From positions 1 to 24,240 of IMG/VR virus record IMGVR_UViG_3300042691_020078: a DNA stretch of 24,240 nucleotides; one strand, 5' to 3'. The translations under genes and the position numbers were made by a program. The notes beneath the pieces were generated by a model. The model saw only the letters and a list, made by a program, of their open reading frames with translations. It did not search any database and was not told the DNA's origin. Within the stretch, counting starts at the first letter, position 1. The number at the start of each line of letters is the position of its first letter. This DNA is from a virus. Of this stretch, positions 7,094-14,700 are shown piece by piece.

Positions 7094-7521
7094 CAGGAGG
7101 CCCCCATCGTGGCTTCGGTCAGCAGCCCTGTCACAACGAAGTCTACGGAAACCTCCACCACTTCACCGCTGCTAGCGCTAATTGAGGCAGAGTTGATCAG
7201 CACATTTGCTTGGATAGCGCGGGCTGAGGTCAGCTGCAACTTCAGAACATGCGTCGTTGTGCTGGGCAGTGACGTTGTGCGGATCGTGTTAGCCAGCAGC
7301 GGCTGCATGGCCAGTGCTCCAGCGCTGTCTTGGTAGTACAAAACAGTGCAGCTGCCGCTCCAGCCTTGGCGGCCGAAGACATAGGTGCGGGCGTAGTCGG
7401 CAGTTGTGGTGGTTTCGATAGTGTCGGCAGTTGCCGATAGGCTCCAGTTGCGCACTTTGGCGATCTGGGTGCCGCCGATCAGCAGCGCGCCATCAATTCC
7501 AGTGAAGTAGCGGGCGCTCAT
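7093..7521 (-). CDS. Minor tail tube-like protein (142 aa)
   Basis: A 142-aa protein with a clear tail-tube signature: DGALLIGGTQIAKVRNWSLS, ATADTIETTTTADYARTYV, FGRQGWSGSCTVLYYQDSAG, and a final strand VEVSVDFVVTGLL. In tube proteins the G-T-x-I-xx-hxxW-S-h followed by xDxIExT and a GxxxGSGSxT strand is typical. At 142 residues it is a minimal single-domain version, shorter than the 248-aa main tube. Its position after the tail hub suggests a distal-tail ring or an adaptor between hub and fibres. It starts inside the stop of the 128-aa gene (ATGA). Confidence 0.66.
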   Translation of the reverse strand: MSARYFTGIDGALLIGGTQIAKVRNWSLSATADTIETTTTADYARTYVFGRQGWSGSCTVLYYQDSAGALAMQPLLANTIRTTSLPSTTTHVLKLQLTSARAIQANVLINSASISASSGEVVEVSVDFVVTGLLTEATMGAS

Positions 7522-7904
7522 GGGCTAGGTGGGGCGACGACGCCGATGAGTTCCACGCTGACCGTTTGGTAGCCCGGAGAGTTGTAGGTGACTTGTGGGG
7601 GACCGACATAGCGCCACTCGTTGCCGGCGGAAATGACGTAGTCGTAACCGCTCATTCCGCCATAAACAGCAGCCGGGACGGTGAACGACTCGAAGGTGGT
7701 GTCGACGGCTGCGTAGTGGTCGGTGATCTGCTTGCCGACGGCTTCGGTGACGTTGGTGAATTCCAGGGTCAGTCGTTGACCGACTGTGCGGGTGCCGTGG
7801 CGGAAACGAATTTCCCGACCGCCCATGCTCATGAACGTGCTGATGGGCTTCGTTCCGGGGGTCCAGGAACGGGCTGCTGGTGTTAGCGATGGAAAGGCGG
7901 TCAT
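7518..7904 (-). CDS. Minor tail protein (128 aa)
   Basis: A 128-aa protein (MTAFPSLTPAARSWTPGTKP, FMSMGGREIRFRHGTRTVGQ, RLTLEFTNVTEAVGKQITDH). The layout of an early SxRxxTPG segment, a strand with LTLEFxNxxE, a helix and a final strand (YQTVSVELIGVV) is one I recall from small tail-tip proteins of siphoviruses and related marine phages. The start overlaps the stop of the hub gene by four bases (ATGA) and its own stop overlaps the next start, so it belongs to the tail-tip translation unit. A precise role (tip adaptor or fibre attachment) is inferred from position only. Confidence 0.6.
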   Translation of the reverse strand: MTAFPSLTPAARSWTPGTKPISTFMSMGGREIRFRHGTRTVGQRLTLEFTNVTEAVGKQITDHYAAVDTTFESFTVPAAVYGGMSGYDYVISAGNEWRYVGPPQVTYNSPGYQTVSVELIGVVAPPSP

Positions 7905-9853
7905 ACGACGGTAAAGCTGCCGCTAACAATGTCCGTTGCTATCACACTAGCGCCGCTACTCAGAGGGAAGTGTTCGGCTGTAATGGATGCTGTGCCGTCC
8001 ATCCGCCGTGTCAACGTGTCGATCAAATAGTGGTTGGTTTCAGTGCGGCTGGTGCCGTCGCTGGTGACACGATCCAATTCAATCGCAATCAAGTCGCCAG
8101 GTTGCAGTCCCAGTGTGGTGAAAATATCGGTGGAAAATGAAACGCTGTGCGTGGTGCGTTTGCGCTTCGCTAAAAAGTATTTTGCGGCGAGTGTTGCGTG
8201 AGCACTTGTTACGCAAAAATCTGTCATGTCATACTGCTCTTGCGGCAGAACTCCGGTGTCTGCGGCGTAGCGGACTTTCAAGCTGGTTGTAAAAGGTTGA
8301 TCAATACCGAGACCTGCATCCGCTTGATCGCGCCAAAGCATGACCGCTTCAAACGGTTTGCGCTCAGACAGTGGGATGTAATCGACAGCGTAAGTGCCTT
8401 CGACGATTGTGTCTTCGTCGAATGTATAGGCAGGAGTTAATACACCAGTATTGATTGCGTGGGCTCCAGTAACAGGCAACGCAGGGCGGAGACCGATACG
8501 TGATTCAAGATTTAGTGGGACAAGCAGGAAAAACCCTGCGGTTGACTCGATCCACTCCTTGTAATTAACTGCGTCAACGAGAGCGCCGTTAAAAAATAAA
8601 CTGTTTGCGTTGGTGAAATTTGCCGCTGCTGTTAGCGATGTAGTGTCCATCGAGATAGTTTCTGCGTACTGAAGTCCCAGATGATTGACAAGATCAGCGT
8701 AATTGTTGCTTGGTCCTGTCGTAGCTGTGATTAGGTTGTAAACGTTGATTCCATTAGAGCAAAATACAGATGCCTGCGCGTTGTGCGTGTTGTTGATTTG
8801 GTCAATAATATCGTCACTCACAGAAGCATTTGCCGGGTCGGTTTTATCAATCATTTCGTGATTTCCTTTTAGACCCAGCAAAGTCATTCCACTAAAGTTA
8901 CCTGATGTATTCTCCCGGTATATCAGCGATAGGTTAAGTGGGTTCGGGATAATAAAAGGTTTACGGATCACTTCCGTCACCTTAAAGACTTGTTGGTCAA
9001 TAACATTAAAATTTGTGTATGTAAACGTACCGTCTGTATAAGATTTTGGTGAATAACTAGGGGCGTTTAGTGTAACCTTTAACGTCGTAAGTAACACAGA
9101 AGCAGATCGTGTTTGCGTTTTACCTATGGCACTAGATCCAGAAGACAACGTTCCTGTATCGTCTACAAACTCATAGTTCCATGTTACTGCCGCTATGTAA
9201 TCATATAGTCTTGTTGTATTTCTGTTATACAGAACTCTGAAATCGTCCCCACCAAAAATGGTTGTTTCCCAAGTAAGTGACGTACAGTATGGTGAACTTG
9301 ATGTGATAGTTGCCGAACCTGTGCCTGTTTCAGTTAAAGGAGCAGTTGTATTGTGGTAATAAGCATTACCTCCTGCCGCTATAGGTGTTGTGTAATAGAT
9401 GTTTTGATCAAAATCAAAGTATTGATTTAACGTTACTGTGTAGACATTATTTGTTGTGGGAAGCGTTCCGTATGTAACCTCTTCAAACCGATTAGTAATA
9501 AACTGCCCAAATCCTGGTTGCCCTCCCCAAGGATAGGAGCCGATTAAAATGTCAGTATTAAAATTTGCCACTGGTGATGTAATCTCACCATCACTAAGTA
9601 AAAAAGCGTGGCTAAATATCGCGTCTGCATTTAAGTTTTGTAGTCCTGTTCGCACCAGGGGTGGGACAATCCAAGCTCCGCCTATGCCGCTTACACGCTT
9701 GCAGAAAACAATCGGGATGGTTTGTCCAACTTCCGCCGGTTTGAGCGGTGACTCCAGTTCGAGAGTGGGACGGCGAACGAGATTGCCCTGCTCGTCCTTG
9801 CGGAGTGCAAGAGTGTTGGCGTTGGTAGCGGCCTGGCGGTAAATACGGGGCAT
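7901..9853 (-). CDS. Tail hub / host-specificity-like tail tip protein (650 aa)
   Basis: A 650-aa protein placed where the hub of the tail tip is normally encoded. The N-terminus has ESPLKPAEVGQTIPIVFCKR and VGGIGGAWIVPP-like text (seen as VSGIGGAWIVPPLVRTG), matching the start of lambda J-like/TipJ proteins in which an imported-interface strand P-V-x-x-G is followed by a hub domain. Residues about 470-620 (EAVMLWRDQADAGLGI, DFCVTSAHATLAAKYFLAK, LGLQPGDLIAIELDRV) look like the gp27/gp44-type hub fold with its characteristic LxPGDhhxh strand. No fibronectin repeats or peptidase motif are visible. It overlaps both neighbours by one and four bases. The middle (9000-9400) is more A+T-rich than the flanks. 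Confidence 0.7.
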   Translation of the reverse strand: MPRIYRQAATNANTLALRKDEQGNLVRRPTLELESPLKPAEVGQTIPIVFCKRVSGIGGAWIVPPLVRTGLQNLNADAIFSHAFLLSDGEITSPVANFNTDILIGSYPWGGQPGFGQFITNRFEEVTYGTLPTTNNVYTVTLNQYFDFDQNIYYTTPIAAGGNAYYHNTTAPLTETGTGSATITSSSPYCTSLTWETTIFGGDDFRVLYNRNTTRLYDYIAAVTWNYEFVDDTGTLSSGSSAIGKTQTRSASVLLTTLKVTLNAPSYSPKSYTDGTFTYTNFNVIDQQVFKVTEVIRKPFIIPNPLNLSLIYRENTSGNFSGMTLLGLKGNHEMIDKTDPANASVSDDIIDQINNTHNAQASVFCSNGINVYNLITATTGPSNNYADLVNHLGLQYAETISMDTTSLTAAANFTNANSLFFNGALVDAVNYKEWIESTAGFFLLVPLNLESRIGLRPALPVTGAHAINTGVLTPAYTFDEDTIVEGTYAVDYIPLSERKPFEAVMLWRDQADAGLGIDQPFTTSLKVRYAADTGVLPQEQYDMTDFCVTSAHATLAAKYFLAKRKRTTHSVSFSTDIFTTLGLQPGDLIAIELDRVTSDGTSRTETNHYLIDTLTRRMDGTASITAEHFPLSSGASVIATDIVSGSFTVV

Positions 9854-10296
9854 TAGTCGAAGGCCACCATGTCGTAAGTAACTTTGCGGCGTGGGATCTG
9901 GGCTTCTGTGGTGTCGATACCATCCGAGATCACAATACTGACTCCAGAAAAATCGCTGGATCCTGTTTCGGCAATGCCCACAACAGTAGTAAAGATAGAC
10001 GGCAAAATTTCGGCTGCTGTAAAAACCAACGAAAACTTATACCGGTAGGTGACAACCGCGGCTGTCAGCAGATCGACGAACGTTGGTGTCCCAGGAAAGA
10101 TGAGAGTTATGGATAACTTACCGGCAGAGCGTTGCTGCACCATGTCGGAAACGTCGAATGGTGCGTAGCTGTAACTGTTTCCGGTATAGGTAACGTTCTG
10201 GTCGACGGCGAAGTTTTGGTAGCGGGATACAAGAACAGGACTGCCCGAGGTGATGTTGTCAATCTGCAGGTAGAACTGGGGTGTGTAAGTCGTCAT
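9853..10296 (-). CDS. Distal tail protein, lambda gpL/GTA-like (147 aa)
   Basis: A 147-aa protein encoded directly after the tape measure, overlapping it by four bases (ATGA). It begins MTTYTPQFYLQIDNI and continues with VLVSRYQNFAVDQNVTYTGN, YSYAPFDVSDMVQQ and KLSITLIFPGTP. This resembles the tail-tip proteins of the DUF1833/DUF2163 kind, where a short N-terminal beta domain recognises the tape measure end. The C-terminal part ISDGIDTTEAQIPRRKVTYD is typical of these small ring proteins. The inferred role is a ring between the tube and hub at the tail tip. The family assignment is from memory and moderate. Confidence 0.6.
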   Translation of the reverse strand: MTTYTPQFYLQIDNITSGSPVLVSRYQNFAVDQNVTYTGNSYSYAPFDVSDMVQQRSAGKLSITLIFPGTPTFVDLLTAAVVTYRYKFSLVFTAAEILPSIFTTVVGIAETGSSDFSGVSIVISDGIDTTEAQIPRRKVTYDMVAFD

Positions 10297-13190
10297 CGCG
10301 TCACACCAGTGCTCCGGCGAGAAGCCGGGTTGTTTTGCAGCATGTCCAGAGCCATCTTCGCACCCTGTCTAGCGGCTGTGCCAGTGGCTGACACGAGATC
10401 GCGCTGGGTGACATAGTTTGTGCCATCCATTTGCATCACTGGGCCGGTGGTGATATTGACTTGCGGATTTACTGATTCGTTGCCTGTTGAACTAATGCGT
10501 TCGCGTAAAGAAGCCATGGCAGCCTGGCGGTCTTCCTGCGATGTATCGGATCCACCAAAACGGGCAGGACTTATGGTACTCATAAGGGTTGCTTGTCTGG
10601 CTTTCTCGGCCTTAAGTAAGTTCTTTCCTACAAGAGGTAGAGCTTTAGTTCTTACTGTATAGCTCCCGCTGATAGCAGCCTGTGCAGTAGTTGTGGCTGT
10701 TGCTGTGCGTTCGGCGGCGGCTGCGGTGCTCTCCATAGAAGCCTTAAATTTTGCTGCCTGCACAGCTGCTTCGTAAACAGCATCAGCGGCACGCCATTGC
10801 TCGTTGGCAACTTTGATGCTTGTTTGATAGTTTTGCTGTGCAATTACAAGTGCGGATTGTTGAGCCGCTAACGCGTCTAAGTGCCCTTGGTTAAGCACTT
10901 TTTGTGCGCGTGCCAAGTTCACTACTGCTTGAAGTTCGCGGAATTTGACTTCTGCTATCGCTAAGGCAATACGCTGCCGTTCTATCTCTGCTTTAATCTG
11001 AGCGCGAGTTGCGTAGAGTGTGATCTTTGCGTTTTCGATTTCCAGGGCAAGGATTTCTTTAATGATATTGCGACGTTGTCCTTCTGTAGTTGCTTGACTG
11101 AGCTTATTTTGCAGGTTTTGTATTTCTAAGTTGTTAATAGTTTGCTGAGCCTGGCTAAACGCTTGAACAACATTTAAATTATTGTTCAACGCATTTAGAC
11201 TCTCGTTAGCAGCACGACTGAAAGCCTCGGTCTGACGGGCTGCCTCGGCGGCATAGGCGGCTACGTTCTGCTGGCGGCGTTCCAGGTCGATTAGGGCGTT
11301 TGCTCCATCGCGCTCTGCCTGAGCACGTTGAGTAGTTACATGCGCAGCTGCTTTTGTTGTTTCTAGGTCTTTTTCTGCAACAAAAACTTTGTCGACTACT
11401 GCCTGCAACTCTGCTTTTTTGGTCTCTGTAAGTTTATTAGCTGAATCCAGTTGTTTCATTTCTTCGATAGCTGCAACAGCTTTTGCTTTTGCAGCCTCCA
11501 GGGCAAGCTGTTTGTTGATGATCGCGCTTTGCTGCGTTCGTTGTACTTGCTGGTATTCCAGGTTGGCAGATTTGACTTTTTTGGTGGCAATTTGGTCAAT
11601 AATTGTAGACTGTTGATTTAGCGATAAGGCGAATTCTTGTTGTTTAGTGAGAATAGTTACGTCTTGCTGGAGCTGCGCTGTTGCTGCAGCAAGTTCAGCT
11701 TGGCGTAGTTGCGTGATTTGGGCTTGAATTTCGCGGCGGCGTTCCACCGAAGCGGTATCTTGAACCTCTGTGGCACGAAAACCTTGTGCAGGGGCTTGCG
11801 GAGCACCAAAACCAGGCCTAAATTCTTGTTGTAATTTTTTAATAGCTTTTATTTGCTCGGGGCTAGTGCCCTCAAATGCAGCTTTACGTTGATCGAATTT
11901 CTTAGCTAATTCTCTACTTCTTGTCAGATACTGTTTTCGTTCTTCTGGTGTAAGTTGTTGCATAAAATCGCTTGTTGTTTGTGCTTCTGGGGGACCACTA
12001 ACGCCTTTCACAACACGTGTTACCCAATCAAGGAACCCTGCCAAGGGGCCTGCTAAACCTGCCTGTATTTGGAGATTCAACTCTGCCCACGCTCGTGCCA
12101 ATCGATCTGAAGATGCAGTCAGTTGTAACAGAGACTCGCTACCACTTTTACCGACAATTTCGTTATAACGTTTTTGAACTGCAGCGGTAGCTTCAATGTA
12201 CTGACCGGCGTCGATTAGCTGTTTAACGTATCTTTCTTGGCTAGATGATGCGAGAATTGCGCGTTGCTCAATGACAGAAAAATTGTCGATTGGTTTTTGC
12301 AGAGCTTTACCGGCTTCTGCGGCTGAGACACCAAGCTTTTCTATCTGTCCGAAGAGCGCAGAAAAGAGAATTTGACCGCCAAAGCCTGGACCGACAAACG
12401 AGCCAGCAAGACCGCCAAGTACCTGACCGGGACCGCCGCCAAACAGCAAGGGGAAACCTGCGCCAAGCATCAGGTTTTCCATTAACTTGCCGCGTGCTTC
12501 AGATGCAGCTTTTAGTGCGGCAGGACTTCCGGGAATATCGGCGCGTCCACCAATAGGCGAGGTAGGTCCACGTTGTTTTCCACCTCCTGTCGTAGGCGGT
12601 GTTAGCTGCTTATCGACTTTTGCGATAGCAGCAGCTAGCTGCTCAAATTCAACTGTACCAATGTCTACAAGGGAGAATACTCTCTGTAGTTCAGACCTGT
12701 AGAGCTCTAATGAAGCTATATTTTTCGGCAGTTTATCTCCAAAAGCGAGCAGTTCTTCTACGCCTTGGAAGGATTGCGTTGGTGCAGTTCTGCCTACTTT
12801 GTAGAGTTTGTTTAAGGCTTCGATTTCAGCCAGCCCGCCTTTTAAGGAAGCTTTTTGGCGAGCTTGTTCTGCTGCTTGGGTGTAAAGAGTAAACGACTCT
12901 CCCGCTATTTTTGTGTTTGCGGCTAGTTGTTTGAACGCTTGCGCTTGGCTATTAAGACCTGCAGTGGTGCTTGCTAGCTGGCGCTGACCGTTACTTAATT
13001 TGATAACAAAATCGTCTACTTCTTTCTTTAGTACACGGATGCCGTCTACTGCGTTTTTTGCATCAATGGCTAGAGGTGTTTTCTTGATGCTTACAAGAGC
13101 ACTGTCTAACTTATTGATTGTGTCTAGTACGCGTGTAACCTGCGTTACCCCGTCTACCCGTAGCTCAATTACAGCGGGATAGGCGGCCAC
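10293..13190 (-). CDS. Tape measure protein (965 aa)
   Basis: The longest gene here. It has the composition of a tape measure: long Ala/Gln/Glu/Lys-rich helices over residues about 430-880, few Cys or Pro. An interrupting hydrophobic Gly-rich segment lies at residues 240-283 (LGAGFPLLFGGGPGQVLGG, LAGSFVGPGFGGQILFSALF), which probably inserts into the host membrane during DNA entry. At about 0.15 nm per residue the tail would be near 145 nm. The start is GTG at 13188-13190; no stronger start is seen upstream and there is no clear ribosome binding site. It follows the chaperone pair, as usual, across a terminator-like hairpin. No lysozyme or peptidase domain is evident. Confidence 0.88.
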   Translation of the reverse strand: MAAYPAVIELRVDGVTQVTRVLDTINKLDSALVSIKKTPLAIDAKNAVDGIRVLKKEVDDFVIKLSNGQRQLASTTAGLNSQAQAFKQLAANTKIAGESFTLYTQAAEQARQKASLKGGLAEIEALNKLYKVGRTAPTQSFQGVEELLAFGDKLPKNIASLELYRSELQRVFSLVDIGTVEFEQLAAAIAKVDKQLTPPTTGGGKQRGPTSPIGGRADIPGSPAALKAASEARGKLMENLMLGAGFPLLFGGGPGQVLGGLAGSFVGPGFGGQILFSALFGQIEKLGVSAAEAGKALQKPIDNFSVIEQRAILASSSQERYVKQLIDAGQYIEATAAVQKRYNEIVGKSGSESLLQLTASSDRLARAWAELNLQIQAGLAGPLAGFLDWVTRVVKGVSGPPEAQTTSDFMQQLTPEERKQYLTRSRELAKKFDQRKAAFEGTSPEQIKAIKKLQQEFRPGFGAPQAPAQGFRATEVQDTASVERRREIQAQITQLRQAELAAATAQLQQDVTILTKQQEFALSLNQQSTIIDQIATKKVKSANLEYQQVQRTQQSAIINKQLALEAAKAKAVAAIEEMKQLDSANKLTETKKAELQAVVDKVFVAEKDLETTKAAAHVTTQRAQAERDGANALIDLERRQQNVAAYAAEAARQTEAFSRAANESLNALNNNLNVVQAFSQAQQTINNLEIQNLQNKLSQATTEGQRRNIIKEILALEIENAKITLYATRAQIKAEIERQRIALAIAEVKFRELQAVVNLARAQKVLNQGHLDALAAQQSALVIAQQNYQTSIKVANEQWRAADAVYEAAVQAAKFKASMESTAAAAERTATATTTAQAAISGSYTVRTKALPLVGKNLLKAEKARQATLMSTISPARFGGSDTSQEDRQAAMASLRERISSTGNESVNPQVNITTGPVMQMDGTNYVTQRDLVSATGTAARQGAKMALDMLQNNPASRRSTGVTR

Positions 13191-13226
13191 GGGTACTGTC
13201 GTCTCTGATAGCTCAGTTTAAGGCTG

Positions 13227-13250
13227 AAAAGCCGCCGGATTAGCGGCGGC
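13227..13250 (-). terminator. Terminator-like hairpin between chaperone frame and tape measure
   Basis: A 7-pair all-G/C stem (GCCGCCG with CGGCGGC, at 13231-13237 and 13244-13250) with a 6-base loop, followed on the minus strand by TTTT (13227-13230). The stop codon of the chaperone extension (13240-13242) lies in the loop, and its last codons form one arm. The short T tract suggests partial termination or attenuation, which would lower tape measure expression relative to upstream genes. Confidence 0.5.
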
Positions 13251-13461
13251 CGCGCTTGGCTTTGTCGTAGGCAGCTTGCTCTTCGTCCGCCTGGATCTTG
13301 AAGTAGGTGTACCAGCCCAAGAGTTCGGTGTCCGTCATCCGGTTGCGGAGGTCGCTCAACGTCAGGTTGAGTTTTTCGGCAACGAAAAATTGGATGCGCA
13401 GGTAGCCGTCCTTTTTAAGCTCCTCTTCAAGCGCTTTTGGTGTCCAACTCCTCCGAATCAT
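13240..13461 (-). CDS. Tail assembly chaperone, gpT-like extension frame
   Basis: A 73-codon open frame overlapping the end of the 114-aa chaperone gene by 35 bases in another frame (+1, equivalently -2). From residue 8 it reads PKALEEELKKDGYLRIQFF, then LTLSDLRNRMTDTELLGWYT and YFKIQADEE. The MT-x-x-E-L-x-x-W-x-x-YF block is the signature of gpT-like/DUF4035 C-terminal parts of tail chaperones. In lambda-like phages this part is made only as a frameshift fusion with the first frame and binds the tape measure protein. An ATG exists at 13459-13461 but has no ribosome binding site, so the frame is more likely reached by frameshifting; independent translation is possible. The position just before the tape measure is the expected one. 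Confidence 0.72.
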   Translation of the reverse strand: MIRRSWTPKALEEELKKDGYLRIQFFVAEKLNLTLSDLRNRMTDTELLGWYTYFKIQADEEQAAYDKAKRGRR

Positions 13462-13771
13462 CGGTCAAGACGGCCAGCATCAATGCCTGGAGATCCTTGT
13501 CCTTGACCTCGTTCTTGAGGATGTCGATTTCGGCGGCGTTGAACAACTTCGCTCCAGTCTCGTCGCAGGCTTTTTGCAGCAACAGTTGGAGGGCAAAGGC
13601 GGTGGCGTCCTCAGACTTTGCTTGCTTTTGGGCGCGTTCGCGCTCAGCCATGGTCAGAGGTGTGACCCACATTTCAAAAGTGGAGCCGTCGCTGAGTTCC
13701 ACTTCTTTTTTGGTGGGCTCCAGGTTTGCTGCCTTGCGGAGACGGTCGATTGCACGAAGCGCGGCAGGCAT
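13427..13771 (-). CDS. Tail assembly chaperone, gpG-like
   Basis: A 114-aa mainly helical protein: MPAALRAIDRLRKAANLEPT, a short beta part with VELSDGSTFEMWVTPLTMAE, RERAQKQAKSEDATAFALQL, then acidic helices ending DDSEELDTKSA. The early beta region with xPLTMxERxxA followed by helices matches gpG-like chaperones that coat the tape measure before tube assembly. Gene order (tail tube, this gene, overlapping second frame, tape measure) is the classical arrangement. The 3' end contains a candidate slippery site. It lies after the tube terminator and a -10-like element. No ribosome binding site is obvious before the ATG. Confidence 0.75.
   Translation of the reverse strand: MPAALRAIDRLRKAANLEPTKKEVELSDGSTFEMWVTPLTMAERERAQKQAKSEDATAFALQLLLQKACDETGAKLFNAAEIDILKNEVKDKDLQALMLAVLTDDSEELDTKSA
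13435..13438 (-). other. Candidate programmed +1 frameshift site in the chaperone pair
   Basis: On the coding strand the frame-0 codons here are ACC AAA AGC GCT TGA. The run of four A lets tRNA-Lys on AAA slip one base forward onto AAA with full re-pairing, after which reading continues GCG CTT GAA in the gpT-like frame. The TGA stop lies 6 bases downstream of the run. A fusion made here would join K112 of the first frame to A10 of the second, giving about 176 residues. The mechanism is inferred; tail chaperone frameshifting is established in many phages. Confidence 0.5.
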
Positions 13772-13796
13772 AAAAACTGCTACTTAAGACAGAAGT

Positions 13797-13806
13797 AGTG
13801 TAGCGC
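13797..13806 (-). promoter_or_regulatory. -10-like element GCGCTACACT before the tail chaperone gene
   Basis: The coding-strand sequence GCGCTACACT occurs here and again at 16612-16621, in both cases within 20 bases downstream of an intrinsic terminator and before the next gene. It holds TACACT, a 4/6 match to the -10 consensus. No convincing -35 box is present 16-18 bases upstream. It would restart transcription for the chaperone and tape measure genes. This is inference from repeated placement. Confidence 0.4.
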
Positions 13807-13815
13807 AATAGAAAT

Positions 13816-13844
13816 AAAAAGCCCCAGCCGGTGAGGGCTGGGGC
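13816..13844 (-). terminator. Intrinsic terminator after the major tail tube gene
   Basis: A perfect 9-pair stem, GGCTGGGGC type (13821-13829 with 13836-13844), with a 6-base loop, followed on the minus strand by TTTTT and then ATTTC. It begins 33 bases after the tail tube stop codon. It should cap the tube transcript and limit read-through into the chaperone genes. Confidence 0.82.
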
Positions 13845-13876
13845 ACGGTGTGCTGAACTGGCTGAGTAGCAGCCTA

Positions 13877-14623
13877 TCAGGACTTCGACAGGTCGAAGGT
13901 GGGGGCGGCGCTGGGGCGGAAGGCGATTTCCACGCTCTGGCCGTCGTCCGGGTTCACGGTCAGGCTGGCCGAGGTCAGAATCACAGGCACCGTGATGCTG
14001 CGGCTGGTGGTGTCGTTCACCGAGCCAGAGGCAACAATGCGGTCGATGTAGAGCTTCATGGTCGCGCCAGCCTGGGTTGCCTGGATGACGTCCTCGATCA
14101 TCCGGCTGGACAGGTTGGTGTCGTCGTCGGTGGTGTACACCGTTGCGGAACCAGAGCCGTCGGCGAAGCCGGTGATGTAGCTGCGGAAGGGGGCGTACTG
14201 ACCGGCTTCCTGACCGATGGTGGTGACGTCAATTTCGCTTCGTGTGATTTCGAAGCTCCACTCGCGCACAGAGCCCACAGCTGCGGGGGCGGTGTACACG
14301 ATGCTGGCAAAGTTTGCGCCAAAGCCGCTGGGTGCTGCAGTTGCGGTAACGGCCACGCCGCCAGCGGTGGCGCTAAGAGTCATGATGCCGGTCGCGGCGT
14401 TGTACGTCTTAACGAAGTACGGACCGGCGGGAATTGCGTTGGTGGTGGTAGCACCAGCGGGGTAGGCCAGGGTCACGGGATCATTGACCTTGAAACCCAG
14501 GTAGGAGCCGACGGTGATGTTGGCGCCAGTGGAAGGGAAAGCGCCAGCGGCAAGAGTGGTGACGGAGGTGCCGGCAGGGGTGTAATACAGGGCGCCGGAA
14601 GTGCCCGAGAGAACGGTGGCCAT
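13877..14623 (-). CDS. Major tail tube protein (248 aa)
   Basis: Probable main tube subunit. The C-terminal two-thirds shows the tube pattern: VREWSFEITRSEIDVTTIGQ, then FRSYITGFADGSGSATVYTT, and a final domain with ITVPVILTSASLTVNPDDGQ. The N-terminal part (residues about 30-105) is an added domain with a VGSYLGFKVNDPVTLAYPAG strand, an IPAGPYFVKTY block and TLSATAGGVAV, resembling the small beta domain with a YYV-type strand found in diverse viral structural proteins. It may decorate the outside of the tube. Own terminator, Ala/Gly/Thr-rich high-GC coding and position between the tail terminator and chaperones all fit a high-copy protein. A small CGGGC/GCCCG hairpin lies in the leader (14654-14666). 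Confidence 0.82.
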   Translation of the reverse strand: MATVLSGTSGALYYTPAGTSVTTLAAGAFPSTGANITVGSYLGFKVNDPVTLAYPAGATTTNAIPAGPYFVKTYNAATGIMTLSATAGGVAVTATAAPSGFGANFASIVYTAPAAVGSVREWSFEITRSEIDVTTIGQEAGQYAPFRSYITGFADGSGSATVYTTDDDTNLSSRMIEDVIQATQAGATMKLYIDRIVASGSVNDTTSRSITVPVILTSASLTVNPDDGQSVEIAFRPSAAPTFDLSKS

Positions 14624-14700
14624 TGGTTGTACCGAATGGATGGGACAGTGACGCGGGCACAGCCCGGCTTAATACAGGTTAGCTCCAGTGCAGTTGGGGA

